Assembly (NCBI RefSeq): GCF_027595985.1 | Contig: NC_073305.1 | Span: 117,088,114 to 117,152,113, forward strand | Source of the DNA: Sorex araneus | Lineage: Eukaryota > Chordata > Mammalia > Eulipotyphla > Soricidae | DNA: 64,000 bases | Reading direction: 5' to 3' | Part shown: positions 58,801 to 64,000 of the stretch, piece by piece | Layout of the letters: each line of letters begins with the position of its first letter | How positions within the stretch are numbered: the first letter of the stretch is position 1 | Notes under the pieces: model-generated | The model's input: only the letters and a program-made list of their open reading frames with translations | What the model was told of the DNA's origin: nothing | Database searches by the model: none | Translations under genes and position numbers: made by a program

Positions 58801-58812
58801 TTACTTCACAAC

Positions 58813-59813
58813 ATATTTCAAAATATTTATTCTATTTACCTGAATCCTGAGGGCTGTAATTTAAGCTCAATTTTTTTGTTCAGTAGATGTTAGTGTACAA
58901 ATTTTATTTATAGTTTTGGAAAAGAGCAAGAAATATATTTGGATGATTTCTGACTGCTGAGAAGTCCTAATAACTGATAGTCCCAGACTTTGAACTGAAT
59001 GTCCTTTAGAAGAGATGGCTATGTTGAAGAGAAAAGAGAGAAACTGGCAAAAACTTTTTTCATGCAGGTGTGATTTTATGATGGAATTTTATGACAGAAC
59101 CCAACCAAGTGTCCTTTATATAGTTTATGGTGTTATAAGCTCTCGGCTGTGATTTCTTTCTCATTATTTATGTTTATTTGACTTAAAGCAAATTAAAAAA
59201 CCAGACAAGAATATTGTGATATCATTTTGATTTTGTAGATGTAATCTGACACCAGAACAACTTCAGAAATGTGTGCTTCTTTTACTTATGCTATTTAGTT
59301 TTGTTCTGAAAAATGCTTTTTTGCTTTTCAAAGGCAGAAATTGTACTTGCTTATATGACTTCTGCAATTTTGAGCATTCCATCAGCACCTGATATTAATG
59401 GCAAACAACAAAAGCTCTGCATATTATAGTTATTTTTCTAGCTTCAAAGATTGTAAAGATGGGATTTTAAAAATTAGTCCACTCAAAGAAGAAATTGTGA
59501 CTGGAGTTCTCTGACTGCAGAAACACAATGATGTATTTCTTTGTTTTTTCCTTCAATCCAATTTACATTAAATAGGATATGAAAGATTCCTGTAAGAGGT
59601 GTCACAGAGCACCTATCACCATCACAGTTTTCTTGTGAGTGGTAATCCTTTCCCTGCAATATGTATTCCAGGTCTTGTCCAAATATGACTGGCCTGTTTA
59701 TGAACATCAGAGCAAAAGATAGCACTTGTAGGTTGAACAGTCTATCTCTGGTAATGTTTACCCTCCAACTCCCCAGATATGTGTGCTTTTTAATCAGCAT
59801 GTGCATACTTGCC
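58813..59813. other. Unassigned sequence
   Basis: No gene or repeat recognised. The 127-residue minus-strand ORF starts inside the neighbouring (CA)n tract. Confidence 0.4.

Positions 59814-59868
<55 letters not shown>
59814..59868. repeat. (CA)n microsatellite
   Basis: About 27 perfect CA units. Confidence 0.98.
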
Positions 59869-59870
<2 letters not shown>

Positions 59871-59950
59871 CTAAGCTTGCTTTTTCACTATATGCACACT
59901 TTTATTGTTAGCTCTTTGCATCTCCTTTTACCTACTTATGGCTCATTTCC

Positions 59951-60430
59951 ATTTTTTCTTTTTTCTTTCTTTTTATTGAATCGCCGTGAGATACGGTTAC
60001 AAAGCTTTCATGTTTGAGTTTCAGTCTCACAGTGATCGGAACACCCATCCCTCCACCAGTGTACATTTTCCACCACCAACTTCCCCCAGTATTCCTTCCC
60101 TCTCTAAGCCCCCCCTCCCACCATCCCAATCCTCCCCCTGCCTCTATGTCAGACAATTTCCCCCATACTCTCTCTCTCCTTTTGGGCATTATGGTTTGCA
60201 GTATAGATACAGACAAGGCATCACGTTTGGTCCTTTATCTACTTTCAGCACACATCTCCCATCTCGAACAACCCTTCCAATCATCATTGACTTAGTGATC
60301 TCTTCTCTATTCCACCTGCCTTCTCCCCCAGCTGATGAGGCAGGCTTCCAACCATGGGGCAATATTTCTGGCCCTTGTCTCTACTGTCCTTGGGTGCCAG
60401 TCTCATATTATGTTATTTTATATTCCACAA
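59951..60430 (-). mobile_element. L1 3' end fragment
   Basis: T-rich tail, 'attgaatcgccgtgagatac', 'cacccatccctccaccagtg', 'ttttgggcattatggtttgc' and the downstream UTR up to 'tccttgggtgccagtctcat'. ORFs of 158 and 94 residues here are UTR artefacts. Confidence 0.9.
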
Positions 60431-60497
60431 CATTTCTGTTTTTTTTCTACTTCTCTGTGTAAATATTTGTTTTGTCTCCTTTATTTTATTGGTTTTG

Positions 60498-60636
60498 ATG
60501 CTACCTGTGACAGTGCTCGGCACTCAGGGCTCACTTCTTGGAGACTTGGTAGATCATATTTGGTCCTGGAGGTCGAACCTGGGTCAGCTGTGTGCAAGGT
60601 AGGCACCCTACCTGCTGTACTATCTCTGCAGCCCCG
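60498..60636 (-). mobile_element. A-SINE, old
   Basis: 'agtgctcggcactcagggct', 'ggaggtcgaacctgggtca' and head 'gtactatctctgcagcccc'. The tail side is missing. Confidence 0.7.
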
Positions 60637-61142
60637 TTCTTTGGCTCCTTCTATATTGTCTGCCTTTTCCCCCTTTTTTAAGCTCATTCTTGTTTTAAAT
60701 CATAAGCACAGACAAACAGAAATTAGTATCTATGCATTTACATTTTATGATCAATTATGAGTAACTTGCATTTCACTTGACATAAAAATATTAGCTATAA
60801 TGTAATCTATCCATGAATGAATCATAGATGAAATTATATTTAAATAAATTTTATTATATGTATTTTAAATAAGGCCATGAAAGGCTGGGGATTGAACTCA
60901 GGATCTCACATGACTCAATTTCCCTTTGTCAGTATTCTTGTTATAATCAAAATTATGTCCCTTTCCCACCAAATCTGACCTCAAAATGTTGACATTCAGC
61001 CTTGAGTTATTGAGCCTTGACCTTGACAGCATGTTAACACTCTAACCTCAACCCTCAATGTTAGGTTTAGCCATAGAGAGGCAAGGCAATTAGTATTAAA
61101 TAAAGGCATATAGGCAGGGTGTTAATAATCCATCATGTCAGG

Positions 61143-61145
<3 letters not shown>
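60637..61145. other. Unassigned sequence
   Basis: A short 'ggctggggattgaactcagg' at 60882-60901 resembles a SINE B-box region, but nothing else supports an element. Confidence 0.4.

Positions 61146-61184
<39 letters not shown>
61146..61184. repeat. (CT)n microsatellite
   Basis: Perfect CT units at the tail side of the following minus-strand SINE. Confidence 0.97.
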
Positions 61185-61185
<1 letters not shown>

Positions 61186-61343
61186 TTTGGGCCATAACCA
61201 GTATCCAGTAGTGCTTGGGGCTTACACCTGACTCTGTGTTCAAGGATCACCCATGGCGGTATTTGGGGGACCATATGTAGTCCTGGGAATTGAACTGGGT
61301 TTTTCTTGTGCAAGATAACCCCTGTACTATCTGTCCAGCCCTA
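61185..61343 (-). mobile_element. A-SINE, old
   Basis: 'ttttgggccataaccagtat', 'gtgttcaaggatcacccatg', 'ggggaccatatgtagtcctg', B box 'attgaactgggtttttc' and head 'gtactatctgtccagccc'. Confidence 0.8.
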
Positions 61344-61609
61344 TCACAGGCATTCTTCTAGGAAGAGGATGGTGTACCAGGAGCACATCCATACAGAGAA
61401 AAGGTCAAGTAGATACACAATCATATGCAACTCAAAGGGGAAACTATTATCAGCAAAAAATCTGCATAGTACCTCAGTATTAAACCTCCAGCCTACAGAA
61501 CTTTAAGAATATAAATGTCATTGCATATACGATATAATCTGTGTTGTTTAGTTATGCCAACTCTATTAGATTAGTCATACTTATATAAGGCTTGAAATTT
61601 ATGATATGA

Positions 61610-61782
61610 TTGTGTGTGTGTGTGTGTGTATATGCACATGCTTAGGCCACACCCAATGGTAATTGGGAGCTACTTTTTCTCAGAGGTGATGTCCAGTAGT
61701 GCTCCAGGACTTTGTGGTGCTAGGGGTCACACTGAGACTTTCCCCATACAAACTCATTCGATTAAACTCTCTTTCCAGCCCT
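61610..61782 (-). mobile_element. (TG)n tract plus old SINE
   Basis: (TG)n at 61610-61629 lies at the tail side of a diverged minus-strand SINE. The SINE shows 'taggccacacccaatggtaa', 'gggtcacactgagac' in place of the B box, and head 'actctctttccagccc'. Confidence 0.6.
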
Positions 61783-61873
61783 CAAGATATGATTTGGATA
61801 GACTTAGATCTAAACAACTCAGAACAATATCCTTAATTCAAAACAACATCAATGTTAATGCTTTAACTTTGTT

Positions 61874-62066
61874 GTTTTTCATTTTTTTGTTTGCTTGCTT
61901 GTTTTTGGGTCACAGTCCAGCACTGTTTAGGGATTATTATTTCTGGCTCTGTGCTCAGGGATCACTCCTGGCAGGATTCAGGGGACCATATAGGTTGCCT
62001 GGGATTGGACCCAGGTCAAACAGAAGCAAGGCAAGTGCCCTACTCACTGAACTATCTCCTGGCCTC
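61874..62066 (-). mobile_element. A-SINE copy
   Basis: Flanked by 'ttaactttgtt' (61863 and 62067). (tttgc)n-like tail, 'ttttgggtcacagtccagca', 'gggatcactcctggcaggat', B box 'attggacccaggtcaa' and head 'gaactatctcctggcc'. Confidence 0.88.
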
Positions 62067-62077
62067 TTAACTTTGTT

Positions 62078-63229
62078 CTTATGACATTTGAACGTTTTAA
62101 GTTAAAGCACTGGTTTTAGTGGGCTTGTGATTAGACCTTAGTGGTCTGTATTTCTCAGTTTATGGAAGATGGGTAAATTCTGCTGTACAACATTGTGCTT
62201 ATAGGAACAGTGTAGTATTTTGCATTTAGAAGTCTATTAAGAGGAGAGATCTCATGTTATTTGATGTTACCATGGTAAACCAGACTAACGCGAACCAAAC
62301 CAAAGCCCACTTTTTTGAGTTCTTATACACAGCACACTTGGGGATTTACATTTGTCCCAAGAGTTCTGCATCCTGATATCTAGAGCATTTTAAACTTTGT
62401 CTTGAGACTAACATTGATGGGAAACTATAAATATTCATGACCTAATGCCCTTGTTTAAGAGGATGTAATATAATCTATCTAACTTGAGGTTTTAAGAAGG
62501 TTGTTGATGATCACTCCATTACTAATTTACTTTTTAAAACTTGAGTCTATAACCTCATTAACTTAACTCATGCATAGATACTACATATTGAAAATCAGGC
62601 TCAGCTCTAAAAATGAGAAAAATTTAAAAAATGAATTGTAAATTACATTTTGCATGCACAACACAAAATCAGAGGTTCAGGCAGAAGATGTAGATTTAGG
62701 TTTAATTATGGTACATGGTAACAGCCAAGTTTTCACACATTTGTGATTTTGAACCATGTACACTGTAGTCTTATGTCTGTGTGGAGTTTGTCCTCTATAA
62801 AGATCCCTCACCATAGACTGTATCAGTCAGGGTTTAGTGAAAAAGAAGGGCCATTATGAATATTAGGCAACCCTAAATTTCTTAGAAGAATTAAGGCTGA
62901 CACAAATGAGGGTTAAACTGGGAAAATAAGGTCCTGAAGAAAAGCTGGAGGGTAGGTAAAGGATTTAATCCATCATCGTATATTTGAAATACCAACCAAA
63001 GTGGTCAGATCAGAGCTTACAAGGAAGTCAAGCTCATCAAACTACCAAAGTTGAAGTCTTTGCAAATCTGTTGTTTCTGTGTGGTTATTACCTTTGATTT
63101 TTCTCTGCCAACTTGTCCAGATGAGCAAGAAACAGAATAGAGAAAGATAAGAACAGTAAGGCAAATTCAGACCTTCCAGAATTTTCCATATCTGCTACCA
63201 TATCTGACTGTAAGCACATTTTTGTATAT
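62078..63229. other. Unassigned sequence
   Basis: No gene or repeat recognised. Confidence 0.4.
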
Positions 63230-63386
63230 TTGCTTCTTTTGTTTGGGGGCACACCCTGTGGTGCTCAGGGTTTAATTCTGGCTCTGCACTCAGGGATCAC
63301 TCCTGGTAGGTTCAGGAGTTCAGGAGAGCCTATAGCGTGTTGAAGAATGAACCCAGGTTGCCCACTGTACTATCTCTTCAGCCCCC
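63230..63386 (-). mobile_element. A-SINE, old
   Basis: 'tttgggggcacaccctgtgg', 'ctctgcactcagggatcact', 'gaatgaacccaggttgc' and head 'gtactatctcttcagcccc'. It carries a small duplication 'ttcaggagttcaggag'. Confidence 0.8.
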
Positions 63387-63507
63387 TCTGAGCACCTTTT
63401 TAAGAGCAAAGGCAGCCCCTTCACTACTGTCTCACAAAACTTGAAGAGTTTCTCCTGGCCAACTTTTAGCAGGAAGGTTTTAGGTTCCCAGCTTATCCCA
63501 GCAGAGG

Positions 63508-63553
63508 GTTAACCTAGCACAGGCCTGTCAGTTAACCTAGCACAGGCCTGTCA
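63508..63553. repeat. 23-bp perfect tandem duplication
   Basis: Two identical adjacent units starting 'gttaacctagcacaggcctg' (63508-63530 and 63531-63553). The identity implies a recent slippage or end-joining event, or an assembly error. Confidence 0.92.
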
Positions 63554-64000
63554 GTTTCCACAGGGCTCTGTAGTACAACAGAAGAATTACTGCTCATTGG
63601 TTAGACCCTGTACCATGTAGAGGTGTCATTTATGATCTATTGAAAAGAATACCTATTGATAAATATTTTCTCTTTTTGTGAAGCATAGAGTTCTCACTAT
63701 TGGTCTCTATTTTTTGGTTATTGTACTATCCTTATACAAATTACCAATGAAAAATTCTGCTGGAAAATATGGTTTCTGTAGCTCACCATTTATATAAACA
63801 GTATTTATCATATTTGCTGGCATAACTCTACTGTTGTTCTAAAAAGGTAAGATTATTTGAGTTTCTCTTTAGGAAGCCCCCTAAACTTATAGAAGGTATA
63901 TTAATAAAGAAATCTAAAGAAATGTGATTTGTCTACTTAACTGTGTTTACTAGTAACTGATTCTGTTCACTACAATCATTCTTTCCACAATGCTGCTCAA

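Noticed and set aside
59483-59866. 127-residue minus-strand ORF beginning with (CV)n
   Set aside because: The start lies in a (CA)n tract and the rest has no recognisable domain.
59986-60462. 158-residue ORF
   Set aside because: It is an accidental frame through an L1 3' UTR in antisense. The same UTR gives similar ORFs at 27.8, 47.5 and 55.6 kb.

Overview
This is mammalian nuclear DNA, most probably from a shrew (common shrew, Sorex araneus, or a close relative). The identification rests on the dominant interspersed repeat: a tRNA-headed SINE with an A box like 'tagcacagcgggtagggcg' and a B box 'gggttcgattcc', as in the SOR-type SINEs of soricid shrews. It also rests on an RTE-clade LINE of the kind I recall being reported from the shrew genome. 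Ancient mammal-wide L2 and MIR remnants are present too. I found no protein-coding host gene, no exon I can defend, no functional RNA gene and no bacterial-type feature. The window reads as AT-rich intergenic or intronic sequence carrying one CpG island.

Layout. 1-13.5 kb: AT-rich DNA with old SINEs, an L2 remnant near 7 kb, a possible solo LTR near 4.2-4.6 kb and several younger SINEs. 13.56-15.33 kb: a CpG island inside a stretch of about 5 kb (12.85-17.8 kb) with no recognisable lineage-specific SINE or LINE. 17.8-29.3 kb: SINE clusters, L2 and MIR pieces, two copies of a long composite non-autonomous element (21.8 and 25.5 kb), a large (TTCC)n microsatellite, a 5'-truncated L1 with intact target-site duplications, and an internally inverted SINE. 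29.3-35.8 kb: nearly repeat-free apart from a MIR piece and one old SINE. 35.9-37.3 kb: an old L1 with three SINEs nested in it. 40.26-44.45 kb: an almost full-length but decayed RTE LINE on the minus strand, interrupted by a poly(A) SINE and by a 617-bp GC-rich L1-tailed element. 44.5-64 kb: more L1 3' ends, SINEs of both types, possible LTR-like sequence at 48.6-50.6 kb and simple repeats.

The most interesting system is a retrotransposon partnership that can be read from this one window. The RTE LINE supplies both ends of at least two non-autonomous families. In the shorter family ('R-SINE', about 245 bp), a tRNA-like head is joined to a piece of the RTE 5' leader and then to the last 60-70 bases of the RTE, which still encode the C-terminus of its ORF. 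In the longer family ('type C', 540-652 bp), a longer leader-derived body ends in the same RTE tail. A third family ('A-SINE') carries the same tRNA head but a different body and a poly(A) tail, which points to L1 mobilisation. One tRNA head therefore appears to be served by two unrelated LINE machineries. Coordinates are hand-read and element edges are usually good to a few bases where target-site duplications are given, and looser for old copies.
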